Below are positions 41,640 through 51,673 of a stretch of DNA of 64,000 nt, piece by piece. The notes beneath the pieces were generated by a model. The model saw only the letters and a program-made list of their open reading frames with translations, ran no database searches and was not told where the DNA came from. Within the stretch, counting starts at the first letter, position 1, and each line of letters opens with the position of its first letter. Origin of the DNA: Syngnathus acus (lineage: Eukaryota; Chordata; Actinopteri; Syngnathiformes; Syngnathidae); contig NC_051094.1 of assembly GCF_901709675.1 (NCBI RefSeq), positions 19,560,501 to 19,624,500 on the forward strand, written 5' to 3'. The position numbers and the translations under genes are program-made.

Positions 41640-41935
41640 AACCAAGTTAACTGGCCATGGAACATTGGACCAGCTCTCGACAGGATGCTCAAGTTGAGTT
41701 CACTCAACCAGTCCACATGTGTTTTGCGGACGTGGAGAAGGCGTTTGACTGTGTCCCTCGGGGAGTTCTATGGGGGGGGGTGCTTCAGGAGTTTGGGGTA
41801 CCGAACCCACTGATAAGAACGATTCTGTCCCAGTACTACCAATGTTAGTTTGGTCCGCATTTCCGGCAGTAAGTCTGATTCGTTTCCAGTGAGGGTTGGA
41901 CTCAGCCAAGGCTGCCTTTTTTTTGTGTCTCTTGT
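41640..41935 (+). pseudogene. Rex3-like LINE RT fragment
   Basis: Plus-strand reading PVHMCFADVEKAFDCVPRG, then LQEFGVPNPLIRTILSQYYQC and a stop, then FPVRVGLSQGC in the next frame. These are the RT palm motif with the catalytic Asp and the approach to the next conserved block. It stops at 41,935, where Tc1-like sequence begins. Confidence 0.75.
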
Positions 41936-42504
41936 TTAGTGGTAGTCGGGTTTCAGCTTTGCTTACCTTGGCCATGTCTCTGAGCACAGAAACCTTGTAC
42001 TTCTGGACACTCCAGGTCGGTTGCAGTTCTGGAATATGACAGCACTGGAGGATAACAGGTTCCTGGTGGCTTCACGTTTGATTCATCTCAAATCTTTGGC
42101 AGTTAATTTATGTCTTTTCTTCTCAACACATTTCTTGCGACCCTGTTGACTATATGCAACAAAACGTTTGATGGTTCGGTGATCACGCCGCAATATCTTG
42201 GCAATTTCAAGAGTGCTGCATCCCTCTGAAAGACTTTTAACAATTTTTGACTTCTCAGAGTCAGTTAAATCACTTTTTTGGCCCATGTTACCTGAGGAAA
42301 AGACGCTGCCTGATAATTATGCACACCTTGATATAGGGTGTTGACCTCCTTAGGCCACACCCTCCCTCATTACACAAATACACTTCACCTGATATGCTTA
42401 AAACATATAAGCATTCAAGTTTAAAGAACCTGAAGTTGGAAAATTCACATGAAAATGATAATATGGTCAAAATGCTCACTTGCCTAATAATTGTGCGCAC
42501 TGTT
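41936..42504 (-). pseudogene. Tc1-like element N-terminal fragment (inside Rex3)
   Basis: Minus strand: MGQKSDLTDSEKSKIVKSL, SEGCSTLEIAKILRRDHRT (N-terminal HTH, 42,286-42,083), then in other frames a CSVLRDMAKV-like block (MLRDMAKVSKAETRLPLNK at 41,987-41,930). Its 5' terminus, GTGCGCACAATTATTAGGC, lies at about 42,485-42,504. The catalytic half is missing. A piece of the same terminus (GCAGAATTATTAGGTAAG) recurs at 43,993-44,012. Confidence 0.8.
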
Positions 42505-42505
42505 T

Positions 42506-42815
42506 ATGGTCACAAGCTATGGGTCGTGACCGAAAGAACAAGATCCCGGATACAAGCGGCCAAAATGAGTTTCCTTCGCAGGGTGTCAGGGCTCTCCTTT
42601 AGAGATGGGGTGAGAAGTTCGGTCATCGGTGAGTGACTCGGAGTCGAGCCGCTGCTCCTCCAGATGAGATGGCTCAGGCATCTCATCAGGATGCCTCCTG
42701 GACGCCTCTCCGGGAAGGTGTTTCAGGCATGTCCCACAAGCAGGAGATCCCAGGGACAACCCAGGACGCGCTGGAGAGAGTAGGTGAGGGTAGGAGCGTA
42801 GATCGACCGGTAAAT
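42506..42815 (+). pseudogene. Rex3-like LINE C-terminal fragment
   Basis: Reads YGHKLWVVTERTRSRIQAA, KMSFLRRVSGLSFRDGVRSS, then frameshifts through the Pro/Arg-rich end to GGTAGGTGAGGGTAGG near 42,795. It directly follows the Tc1 fragment, so the Tc1 interrupted or replaced part of one Rex3-like copy. Confidence 0.75.
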
Positions 42816-42828
42816 TGAGAGCTTTGCC

Positions 42829-43890
42829 TTATGACTCTCTCTTCACCACGACGGACCAATACAGAGTCTGCATTACAGCCGACGCTGCACTAATCCGCCT
42901 GTCTATCCGCTGGCCTAGGGTGTCTTGGTGCCAAGTGCACAGATGGACACCCTTATGCTTGAACATGGTGCTCATTATGGACAATCCGTGTTGAGCACAG
43001 AAGTCCAAAAATGGAACACCACCCGGGTTTAGATCGGGGGAGCCGTTCCTCCCAATCACGCCCTTCCAGGTCTCACTGTCATTGCCCACGTGAGCATTGA
43101 AGTCACCCAGTAGAACGATGGAGTCACCAGAACGAGCGCTCTCCAGCACTTCTTCTAAGGACCCCGGAAGGGGTGGGTACTCTGAGCTGCCGTTTGGTGC
43201 ATAGACAAAATCAACAGGCAGTTCCCGTACCCCCACCCGAAGGCGGAGGAAAGCTACTCTCTCGTTCACCGGGGTGAACCCCAATGTGCCCTCTCACCGT
43301 GGGCAACTCCAGAGTGGAAGAGAGTCCAGCTCCTCTCAAGAGGGCTTGTACCACAACCCAAACTGTGTGTGGAGGCAAGTCCGACTATGTCTAGTCAGAG
43401 CTTTTCTGCCCTCCACACCAGCTCGGGCTCCTTTCCAGCCAGAGAGGTGACATTCCATGTTCTAAGAGCCAGCTTCTGCAGCTGGGGATTGGACCGTCAA
43501 GGTCCGACGCCTTTGGCCGCCGCCCAGCTCACTTTGCACCCGACCCCTTTGCCCCCTCCCACAGGTGGTGAGCCCATGGCAAGGGGGACCCACGTTTCCT
43601 TTTCGGGCTGTACCCGGCCCCATGGGCGAAGGCCCGGCCACCAGACGCTCCAGGCCTGGCTCCAGAGGGGGGCCCCGGTGACCTGCGTCCGGGCGAGGGA
43701 AAACAAAATCCATTTATATTATTCTTCATAAGGGGTTCATGTGAGCCGTGCTTTGTCTGGCCCCTCACCTAGGACCCTTTTGCCATGAGTGACCCTGCCA
43801 GGGGCATGAAGCCCCAGACACCTTGGCTCCTAGGATCATTAGGACGCGCAAACCCCTCCACCACAATAAGGTGACGACTCACGGAGGAAC
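42829..43890 (-). pseudogene. Rex3-like LINE, 5' region and endonuclease, with internal deletion
   Basis: Minus strand from about 43,890: a 5' UTR-like stretch with GGACGCGGGTCACC-type text and an Arg/Gly-rich open region. Then comes an endonuclease (43,284-42,900) with [50 protein letters not shown]. It then jumps directly to the late RT text [17 protein letters not shown], so the RT is deleted. It faces the plus-strand C-terminal piece at 42,506-42,815. Confidence 0.8.
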
Positions 43891-44200
43891 AATAATGGTC
43901 TGGGTTATTAATATGGTATAGATTTAAACATTAGTATTTGAATGCTGGATTAGAAAACTAGTTCTATAAGGGTAAGGGCATGTACCTGTGTGCAGAATTA
44001 TTAGGTAAGTGCGTATTTTGACCGTATGATCATAAGCATGTTTTCCAACTTCATGCTGCGTAAGCATCCTATGAATGCTCAATACAACCATATACATGTA
44101 TTCTTTCTATTCTAAGAAATCGTAGATTCAAAACCTCAGCGGATGTAAATGAACGAGACATGCAAATGATAAATGCTACAGCAAAGACTGTAACAGGGCC
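43891..44200. other. Unassigned interval with a Tc1 end fragment
   Basis: Apart from the short Tc1-terminus text near 43,993-44,012 (see 41,936-42,504), no gene or element is recognised. Confidence 0.4.
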
Positions 44201-44515
44201 ACTATATTCCCCGAAAAGATGAAAATAGTAAAAGTTTTCCCTATTTATAAACAAGGAAATAAGCATGAATTAAATAACTATTGTCCCTTCTTGATACTCC
44301 CGCAGTGCTCCAAATTCATAGAGGAACTGTTTAATCAAAGGTTGGAAAAATACATTGAAGATAACAGCATAGTGTGACAATCAATATGGTTTTCCCAAAA
44401 AGAAATCCACTACCCATGCCCTCACAGAATTCACCCAAAACATAAAAGGGGCCTTGGACAAGGTCCTGCATACATAATATTGGAATATTTTTGGAACCAA
44501 CATCATTGATCATAA
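44200..44515 (+). pseudogene. LINE RT fragment, decayed
   Basis: One frame reads KIVKVFPIYKQGNKHELNNY, then CSKFIEELFNQRLEKYIEDN, then a stop and a shifted remainder with KEIHYPCP. The text resembles the RT fingers of the jockey/CR1-group LINE at 57,567-58,565 (KIAKVVSIYKAGEKNLYTNY). Only about 100 codons remain. Confidence 0.62.
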
Positions 44516-44521
44516 CATACT

Positions 44522-45559
44522 ACAGTAATCCCTCGTTTATCGCGGACAATTGGTTCCCAAAACCACCCGCGATAAGTGAAATCCGCGAAGTACGGTCACC
44601 TTCTCATCTGTACATTTTTTGTGTCAATAAATGTATATGAAAAATTAAGTGCATATTTTATTATTAGAACATTAAATAATTGTTTCAAACATGTAAATAA
44701 TACAGTAATAGTATAAATAACATACAGAAAATTTTCTATACATATTGAAAATATAAATATTATACGTGTAAGCGTGTAACATTTTAACAAGAAGTACTGG
44801 GCAGGATAACGAGTTAGCGGAAAGATGCTAATTCACGATCGTGCTAACACGCGAAAACAGAGCTCTAAACGAATGTAAACGAACATTTGGAGCAATACTA
44901 CATTGTCCTAAAGGTTAGACACATGCAGTGATTATATGTGTATTATATACATCATCTTAACTACGGAAATTAGTTAATAAAGCCACAGTGTTTGAACACT
45001 TAATCAGCGACATAGAGACAGACAGCAGTTCAGTCTAACTGCGTAGCATGTCAGCATAGGCAGCCGTGTGATTACGCAATCCTCAGCGGAGGCAAGGCAG
45101 GAAGTTGGCTCCTCCAAGCGACTCGTCTTCGGTTTTAACGTAACTATAAAAATTCAGCGATTTTGGTTCAAAATGATACAAAACTACTAAAATTAAAAGG
45201 AAAATGTCTTTATAATAAAAACAATTGAATTTGTTTTTTCCCCTTTTCATGATGGCAGGGAGGCGTGGCCTCCCTTGCCTCCTCTGACCGCTGATCATTC
45301 ATTTCTCTTGTTAGGAGACCCATTTACATCGTCACTGACTCCTGTACCACTGTAACCGACATATGTACACAAACGCAAAACAGGAAGTGGTATCGCCTGA
45401 AAACGGCCTTCAAAATAAATCACCCCACTTTAAATCAAAGCACGGCTGGATAACATAAATAACATGGAGAATTCTTAACACGTACTGTAAATATGTTTTT
45501 AGAACAACTTTTATCATTATAATTTTTTTATAACAAGGTACAAGTGTACATACTGTAAA
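44522..45559. mobile_element. Tigger-like element, left part, with tandem 70-bp units
   Basis: Starts CAGTAATCCCTCGTTTATCG after TA, with the inner repeat CCGCGATAAGTGAAATCCGC. At 45,482-45,558 it carries a unit ATGTTTTTAG...AACAAGGTACAA...ACTGTAAAT that continues at 47,658-47,720 after a later insertion. Similar text and the mirror-image right end are at 62,190-62,383. No coding region is seen. Confidence 0.6.
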
Positions 45560-46007
45560 TACCGTAAATTCCGGACTATAAGCCGCGACTTTTTTCCAAA
45601 ATTTTGAACCCTGCGGCTTATAGTCAGGTGCGGCTTATATAAGGATTTTTTCGTGATTTTTGCGATGACTTGATCACTTTTATACACTGCGGTATCTTGA
45701 AGAAAAAAACAACAACAAAAATACTATTTTGAAACACTGCTGCTTATTCTGGCTGTGTTGCTTGTGACTATTATGAGCTTTAGTAGGAATGCACGCTAGG
45801 TGACCTGCGTCAAAGGGCTCTAAACCCTTTCTCTTACTCTGCCATGTGACTCAGAGATTACACAAAGCAGTGGCGCTGTTTGGACCATCTGCATTGTATT
45901 AAAACCCAATCAATCAGCATTTAAATTCAATTCTTCTGACATTTTGCTCACCAAAAACACGTTGTAATGAACGTGAACTTTTAATGCATTTTATTCAGAA
46001 GGTTAAT

Positions 46008-46540
46008 TTGAGGCAGAGCACGAGCAAAGGCCATCCGGATCCCTGAATATAGGCGTAGGAGAATTAGCCCCTGACGAGCCAGAGGAGAACGTTGCCACTG
46101 TACAGGATTCGGAAATCAACCTTCTCAAGTCCGGAGAACTCACGATGGCCGTCCCGCTCAGCATCGAGGATATTTCCCAGTTTGGCGACGGCTCGCGGGA
46201 GCTCTTCATCAAATCCAGCTGTTACAGCATGGTGACCGTTACGGTGGCTGACGCGGGGCCGAGCATCGGCTGGATGTTTTCTTCGGAACCAAAAAGCATT
46301 TCCTTTAGTGTGGTTTACCGGGAAAATGCTGATGATCAATTGGAGCGATCAAAGGTTCTCATTCCACTGACGCGCTGCAATTCTCACAAAGAGACCATTC
46401 AGGGACAGCTAAAAGTGCGTCGGCCGGGAACCTACGCGCTCATCTTCGACAACTCCTTCTCACGATTTATCTCCAAGAAAGTCTTCTATCATCTGACCAT
46501 GGAAAAGCCCATCATCTACGATGGACGCGACTTCCCCTGA
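46008..46540 (+). CDS. fyco1: FYCO1-like GOLD-domain terminal exon, captured
   Basis: Open from just after a TAA (46,004-46,006) to TGA at 46,538-46,540. The product ends in [67 protein letters not shown] and [11 protein letters not shown] recognise this as the C-terminal GOLD domain of FYCO1, an autophagy and vesicle-transport adaptor, in which GOLD domains mediate protein interactions. The upstream TTTTATTCAG near 45,997 and TTGAGGCAG near 46,016 are acceptor-like, so an exon with some intron sequence was captured. No stop or frameshift is present. The start codon in the exon (ATG at 46,145) is internal. Whether it is transcribed, and whether introns are missing relative to the parent gene, cannot be told here. 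Confidence 0.78.
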
Positions 46541-46731
46541 AGCTTTGCCAACACTAAGTATCACCATGGCAACCGAAGGGAGATAAGAAGAGACAGACGA
46601 AGAAGAGATAATGCGCCGAAGAAGACGTGCTAGTTTGTGTTTTGATAGGCGTATAATTCACACGAAGAAGAGACAGAACGAGATCAAGACGGACATTACT
46701 GAAAGGGAGCTTTTATACACAAACCGTCATT

Positions 46732-46875
46732 ATGGGGGACAAAAGAAATGCATATGATGCCGCTTTTAAGCTAAAGGCAGTCGATGTTGATGACATTGTC
46801 TTGCGTCACCCTTTTCTTTATTTCGTGGTCCCGTCTACTCTGGAGCTATACGTGTCGCTCGCTAGTTTAATGTAA
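46732..46875 (+). pseudogene. pogo-like transposase N-terminus
   Basis: ATG at 46,732 opens MGDKRNAYDAAFKLKAVD, the start of the psq-type helix-turn-helix of pogo/Tigger transposases, then leaves the family after about 18 codons and stops near 46,875. The catalytic DDE domain is deleted. A matching acidic C-terminal motif (FQSDAEEEDFDGFS) lies near 47,005-47,045. Confidence 0.72.
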
Positions 46876-46999
46876 TTTAGCGCTTCGTGCATGAATAAAA
46901 TTAGCATGAACAGACCCTCATCACACTCGAAGAAATGCATAAAAGCGACGACGAAAGAGAGACTGAGAAAGTGTGAGGCGAAGGATATCTAACGCTATT

Positions 47000-47095
47000 C
47001 CAATCGGACGCTGAGGAGGAAGACTTCGATGGTTTCAGTGCACAGGAGGAAGATGAAGACGATGAAGCTCTTTTTTTTACTTTTACTGGTATGTT
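47000..47095 (+). pseudogene. pogo-like transposase acidic C-terminus
   Basis: Frame FQSDAEEEDFDGFSAQEED, acidic, the typical end of fish pogo-like transposases. A related motif (SDTEDEEFEGF, minus strand) lies at about 54,570-54,615 in another element of this group. The middle of the transposase is missing. Confidence 0.65.
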
Positions 47096-47267
47096 TTTTA
47101 ACGAGCCCTGTTGGTGCTGTACTACCGTGTTGCTGCTGTGTTACCGCCGCGTCTCAGTGACTTTTACCGGGTATGTTTTTTTTAATCCAGCCCTATTAGT
47201 CTTGTGTTACTTCCGTGTTGTTGCGGTATTACTGCCGCGTCACGGGCAGTGTTTGGAAAGAAACGTT

Positions 47268-47520
47268 AAGGTATGTTATTAAAACTTTAAAAAAGCTTTC
47301 TGTGTCCAGTCTTTCTTTGTTAATAACTCGCGTTGGAAAGAAATGTTAAGGTATGTTATTAAAACTTTAAAAAAGCTTTCTGTGTCCAGTCTTTCTTTGT
47401 TAATAACTCGCGTGGACACTTCCGTGTTGCTGCGGTACTACTGCTGCGTCACAGGCAATGTTGAGAAAGACATGTTAAAGTATGTTATTAAAACTTTAAA
47501 AAGGCTTTCTGTGAACGGTC
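47268..47520. repeat. Three tandem units, about 75-110 bp
   Basis: The unit ATGTTATTAAAACTTTAAAA with GCTTTCTGTGTCCAGTC and TTTCTTTGTTAATAACTCGC occurs at about 47,273, 47,352 and (diverged) 47,480, within the pogo-like element. Confidence 0.85.
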
Positions 47521-47655
47521 TTTCTTTGGAAAAAACGCGTGTGCACGTGCGGCTTATAGTCCGGTGCGGCTTATATAAGACAAAAACTCAAATATCCCCC
47601 AATTTTAGCTGGTGCGGCTTATAATCCGGTGCGGTTTATAGTCCGGAATTTACGG

Positions 47656-47875
47656 TATGTTTTTAGCACTATTTTATTATTATAAATTTTTTCTATAACA
47701 AGGTACAACACTGTAAATATGCTTTTGTGAAGTGAAGTGAAATTTATTTTTGAACATAAGATCGACCAAACACAAAATAATTTCTTCACATTTTCACATA
47801 ATTTCATGTATACTATGTTTTTTATAGTATAGTATAGTATACATACTATACTACATGTATACTACATGTATAGTG
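47656..47875 (-). mobile_element. Resumed Tigger-like unit, LINE tail and palindromic AT tract
   Basis: 47,658-47,720 continues the repeat unit of the Tigger-like element. 47,724-47,810 (GAAGTGAAATTTATTTTTG and ACATAAGATCGACC) resembles a LINE 3' UTR in minus orientation. 47,820-47,875 is a TAGTATAGTATA and CATGTATACTACATGTAT tract able to form hairpins. Confidence 0.5.
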
Positions 47876-47939
47876 TCTGGGGTGTATATAGTGTACAAGA
47901 TGGTGTATCGGTCAGAATACAGGAGGCCGCAAAAGGACG
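47876..47939 (-). mobile_element. BEL/Pao LTR fragment, 64 bp
   Basis: Identical (with one or two differences) to the end of the LTR at 48,842-48,907: GGGGTGTATATAGTGTACAA and CAGGAGGCCGCAAAAGGACG. It marks the low-coordinate border of the gag piece. Confidence 0.75.
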
Positions 47940-48001
47940 CTGGACACAGGGAATGGCCAAAAGGTAGATAGATGGATGGACAGGTTTATTGAGTTGCAGA
48001 A

Positions 48002-48817
48002 TTAAAGGTTTATAGAATGGCGGAATTGGGCTGGTTGTGGCTGAGGCCTGTAGTGTAGAGGCTTGGTCCTCGGTGGAGTCAGGTAAGGAGGTAACTGATG
48101 AGCTCCCAGATTCCAGGCACTGAGGTCGGCGTTTAGAGCTTCCTCGGGTTCAGGCCATGGCGGGGGATCAGGCCAATCCTCCTCTTCCTCTGACTCAGTG
48201 AATGTCGAGCTGTTGCTCGTGGTGACGGCCCCATCAGGTGGTGTGGGACTGGAACATGCTGGTAGAGGGATGTTCACTTGACTCGTGCCTGTTCTTAGAG
48301 AGTGGGCCACGTCAATCAGCTGCTGAAGGTCACTACGGGCTTTATTTAGCTCCTTCAGTCCGGCACGGATGGCTTCGTGAGTCTCACGCAGAACCGCATT
48401 CTCATCTTGTAAGGTTTGGCGGTTCGGGTGGTACCTCGGGTGCTGGGTTGGCTGTTGTTGGTATGACTGGACAGGTGCAGATAAGGTTCTATCATCCGCA
48501 TTCCTCCTCCGGGTGAAGCTTGAGGCTAGCTGAGGGGCTCTATACTGAGCAGCATCCTTGAAGCTCTCCGGGTGAAGTTGAGGTGCATGCAAGGAGATCG
48601 TCTGGACTAGTCCCCTCTGTGGATATGACGGTCTGCCTGTTGGGGTCGGTGTAAACGAGTCCCACCGTGGTTGGCCGCTGTGCTCATATCCCACGTAGTC
48701 CACCTCGAAGTCCTGCATCCAAGCTGGGGGGTGCGTCCGACGTTTTGGCCTCACATCCAGGTGTCTTTCTTGATCTTGCTCCATCCTGAACACTATATCC
48801 GGCTCGAAGGACCACAA
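48002..48817 (-). CDS. BEL/Pao gag-type N-terminal ORF
   Basis: 271 codons from the ATG at about 48,817 or the second ATG (MEQDQERHLDVRPKRRTHPP) at about 48,784. Pro/Ser/Gln-rich, then a helical block AVLRETHEAIRAGLKELNKA (likely a coiled coil), then an acidic stretch FTESEEEEDWPDPPPWPEP. It directly follows a BEL-type primer-binding region (TGGTCCTTCGAGCCGGAT) on the minus strand, as expected for the start of a BEL gag. It ends by truncation; the capsid and protease are absent. Confidence 0.7.
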   Translation of the reverse strand: MWSFEPDIVFRMEQDQERHLDVRPKRRTHPPAWMQDFEVDYVGYEHSGQPRWDSFTPTPTGRPSYPQRGLVQTISLHAPQLHPESFKDAAQYRAPQLASSFTRRRNADDRTLSAPVQSYQQQPTQHPRYHPNRQTLQDENAVLRETHEAIRAGLKELNKARSDLQQLIDVAHSLRTGTSQVNIPLPACSSPTPPDGAVTTSNSSTFTESEEEEDWPDPPPWPEPEEALNADLSAWNLGAHQLPPYLTPPRTKPLHYRPQPQPAQFRHSINL

Positions 48818-48819
48818 TA

Positions 48820-49137
48820 TTGGGGAGGGTAATACGCTAGATCTGGGGTGTATATAGTGTACAAGATGGTGTATCGGTCAGAATACAGGAGGCCGCAAAA
48901 GGACGTTTTTGGTCATGAACTCGGCTTTACTTTGCTTCGACTGTGACTAGCGAACTTCTACACCACCATACCGTGAACTGCTCTCTTCCGGACTGCCCTG
49001 CTCATGCGCGGAGAATGCCGCGTCACCCCATGGAGTCACGTGACATGCGGCGCGGGAACACAAGGCAGAGCCGCTGCCATCACAAACATGCACATAGAAC
49101 AGCACAACATGCAAACAATGTTACAGCCTTCTGTACA
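48820..49137 (-). mobile_element. BEL/Pao LTR
   Basis: On the minus strand it starts TGTACAGAAGGCTG after a purine-rich tract (TTTGGGGGCGGC) and ends just before the primer-binding text TGGTCCTTCGAGCCGG near 48,820. It follows the integrase end at one side and precedes gag at the other, so it serves as the 3' LTR of one unit and the 5' LTR of the next. Confidence 0.78.
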
Positions 49138-49183
49138 GCCGCCCCCAAATGTGCAGGGCACATTTGTTTCAAATGAAGGCTCA

Positions 49184-51185
49184 TCAGTCTTTATGAGAGT
49201 CTTGAGTCACTTCCGATGGGAGGGCTGGTAGCACCACCAGTCGAGCTACTGGTCTGGTGTACACATGCCCTTTAATGTCGACATCAGCTGACCTTATGTG
49301 GCCATCGTCACTGCGATGGATCTTCGTCACATGACCAATAGGCCACATGGCACGGGGTAACTGTGGCTCGGTGATCATGACCACTGACTTCTCCAGGAGG
49401 TCGGGGGGGAGGCTTGCCATTTCTGTCTTGTTTGCAATCCCGGTAGGTAATCCCTGATAAATCTTGACCAAAACTGGTCGGCAAGGACTTGGGAGTGCCG
49501 CCAGCGCCTTTGGCTCAGGATTTCGCTCTTCGGGTAGACATGGTGGGGGAGTGATCCATCAGGCCGCCCTAGTAGGAGGCTATTGGGGGTCACGGGGTCG
49601 ACGTCAGCCAGGTCAGCGGACACATAGCCCAAAGGTTTTGAGTTGAGAATGGCCTTTGCTTAGCCACAGGACGAATGTTCCATTTAGTGCTCTGCTTCTC
49701 CTTGGAGCTCCGGCTACTGGTAGAATCGTCAAAGTCCTGACACCATGACTCGTGGCGAAGCCACTCTGACAGGTCCCTCAAGGTGGATGTGGCTCCAGAT
49801 CGAGTGGGCTGGGAACGGCGGAAATCGGCCCGCTGGTCGGGGGGGGAGGCTTGCCTTTTCTGTCTTGTTTGCAATCCCGGTAGGTAATCCCTGATAAATC
49901 TTGACCAAAACTGGTCGGCAAGGACTTGGGAGTGCCGCCAGCGCCTTTGGCTCAGGATTTCGCTCTTCGGGTAGACAATTTGGGGGAGTGATCCATCAGG
50001 CCGCCCTAGTAGGAGGCTATTGGGGGTCACGGGGTCGACGTCAGCCAGGTCAGCGGACACATAGCCCAAAGGTTTTGAGTTGAGAATGGCCTCCACTTCC
50101 AACAGGACGGTGGAGAGGACGTCCTCATGGATAGGCTCAGTACCTATACAGGTGCGGAGTGCAGACTTGACTGCTCGTACTTCTCTCTCCCATACTCCAC
50201 CAAAGTGAGGGGCTGCTGGGGGGTTGAAGTTGAATTTGATTTTACGTTGAGCGAGTTGACTTTGTAGGGTTGGACACATACTTGTGAAGGCTTCCCGAAG
50301 CTCTTTCTCTCCTCCTCTGAAATTGGTCCCGTGGTCTGACCATAGTTCCGAGGGGGTTCCTCTTCTGGCAATGAATCGCCTCAAAGCCATCAGGAAAGCA
50401 TCAGTGTCCATATTTCGTATGAGGTCCAGATGTACCGCTCTGGTGATCAAGCACTTGAAGATGAGACCCCAGCGTTTCTCATGGCGTCGTCCAACCTTTA
50501 CTAACATGGGACCGAAACAGTCCATGCCAGTGGCGTGGAAGGCAGGTTTATGCAACTGGAGGCGTGCGGTTGGGAGGTCAGCCATTTTAGGTATGGAAGG
50601 CTTGGCCCGCCAGCGCTGACAATCTGCACAGGAACGTTGATAGCGACGAACTGCTTCACGGCCGTGAATGATCCAATAGGTCCTCCGCAGCTCTGCAAAG
50701 ACTCGCTCTGGCCCCGGGTGTTTAAGGTCCTGGTCATATTTCTTTATGAGCAGGCGGGTCACAGGGTGTGAGGCGTCGAGGACGATAGGGTGTGGGGTGA
50801 CCTCGTTCTGGCCCTCTAGACGGCGTAACCGGCCTCCTACTCTGATTAGGTCGATGGAGGTGTCGATGACTGGCGCTAAAGTAAGAAGCCGACTCGAAGT
50901 TTTCACGGGCTTCCCTGCTGACAGCTGAGCACAATCGTCTGGAAAGGATTGCTTCTGGGCTCGTTGAAGGATGAGTACCTCAGCTTGTCGGTATTCTTCA
51001 GCGGTAGGTGAGTAAACCGAAGGGGCATGGCCATGAAGCTCCCTTGCAGTAGCGTCCATGAGTTCCTGCCAGGTGTTGCATGTCTTGTTTTGTAGAATGG
51101 CAATGTCAGGTGAGGTGACGGTGGACCCACAGAAAGTACCTTTCCTTAATTCAGCGGCATCCTCAGGTGAAATACAGTGTGGCAT
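49184..51185 (-). pseudogene. BEL/Pao integrase with a duplicated segment and inserted gag fragment
   Basis: 531 codons (51,185-49,590) plus 95 (49,471-49,184). In order: a tail of RNase H, a zinc-binding region (CADCQRWRAK), and the integrase core with TGMDCFGPMLVK, LWSDHGTNFRGG and GGVWEREVRAVK as the DDE neighbourhood. A DUF5641-like end follows (LADVDPVTPNSLLLGR). That last segment occurs twice (49,384-49,640 and 49,843-50,080). Between the copies lies a foreign minus-strand frame, RRSQPTRSGATSTLRDLSEW, not part of integrase and possibly gag. The 5' side (RT) is missing; the frame runs to 51,185. Confidence 0.85.
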
Positions 51186-51673
51186 GCAATAGCTTCTTCC
51201 TTCCTACCCCTTTTATACATCATAATTCTCAACATGGTTGCTAAGTAGTTTTGTCGAAGTACAGAAACCTGATTTATCGGAGGAAGCTAATTTTAGAAAT
51301 GAAAAGCAGTTTATACAATAATATTCTGGAAAGAAAAATAAATAACTAAGATATGGACTATATAGCTGAGAACAGGCAGGCAGAAGATTTCAATTACCGT
51401 AATTGTCGGACTATAAGTCGCTCCGGAGTACAAGTCGCATCAGCCATAAAATGCCCAAAAAAGTGAAAAGATACATATATAAGTCGCTCCGGAGTATAAG
51501 TCGCATTTCGGGGGGCAATTTATTCGACAAAATCCAACACCAAGAACAGTCATGAACGAGCAACAACAGGCTAAACGATAGGTATGCTAACGTGACATAA
51601 ACACAAACGAAGAGCTGAGAACGGCCCTGATGTAACATTCAGAGTTATTTAAAAAAAACTATTACATAAATAA

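Larger units (their letters stand above)
45562..47655 (+). mobile_element. pogo-like transposon carrying a FYCO1 exon, 2,094 bp
   Basis: Ends CCGTAAATTCCGGACTATAA and TTATAGTCCGGAATTTACGG are near-perfect inverted repeats flanked by TA (45,560-45,561 and 47,656-47,657). GTGCGGCTTATA repeats lie inside both ends. Joining the flanks at one TA gives TACTGTAAATATGTTTTTAG, which is exactly the neighbouring repeat-unit junction at 45,483-45,502. The whole 2.1 kb therefore inserted as one piece. It holds a transposase start, a transposase acidic C-terminus and, between the left end and the transposase start, a host exon. Confidence 0.93.
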
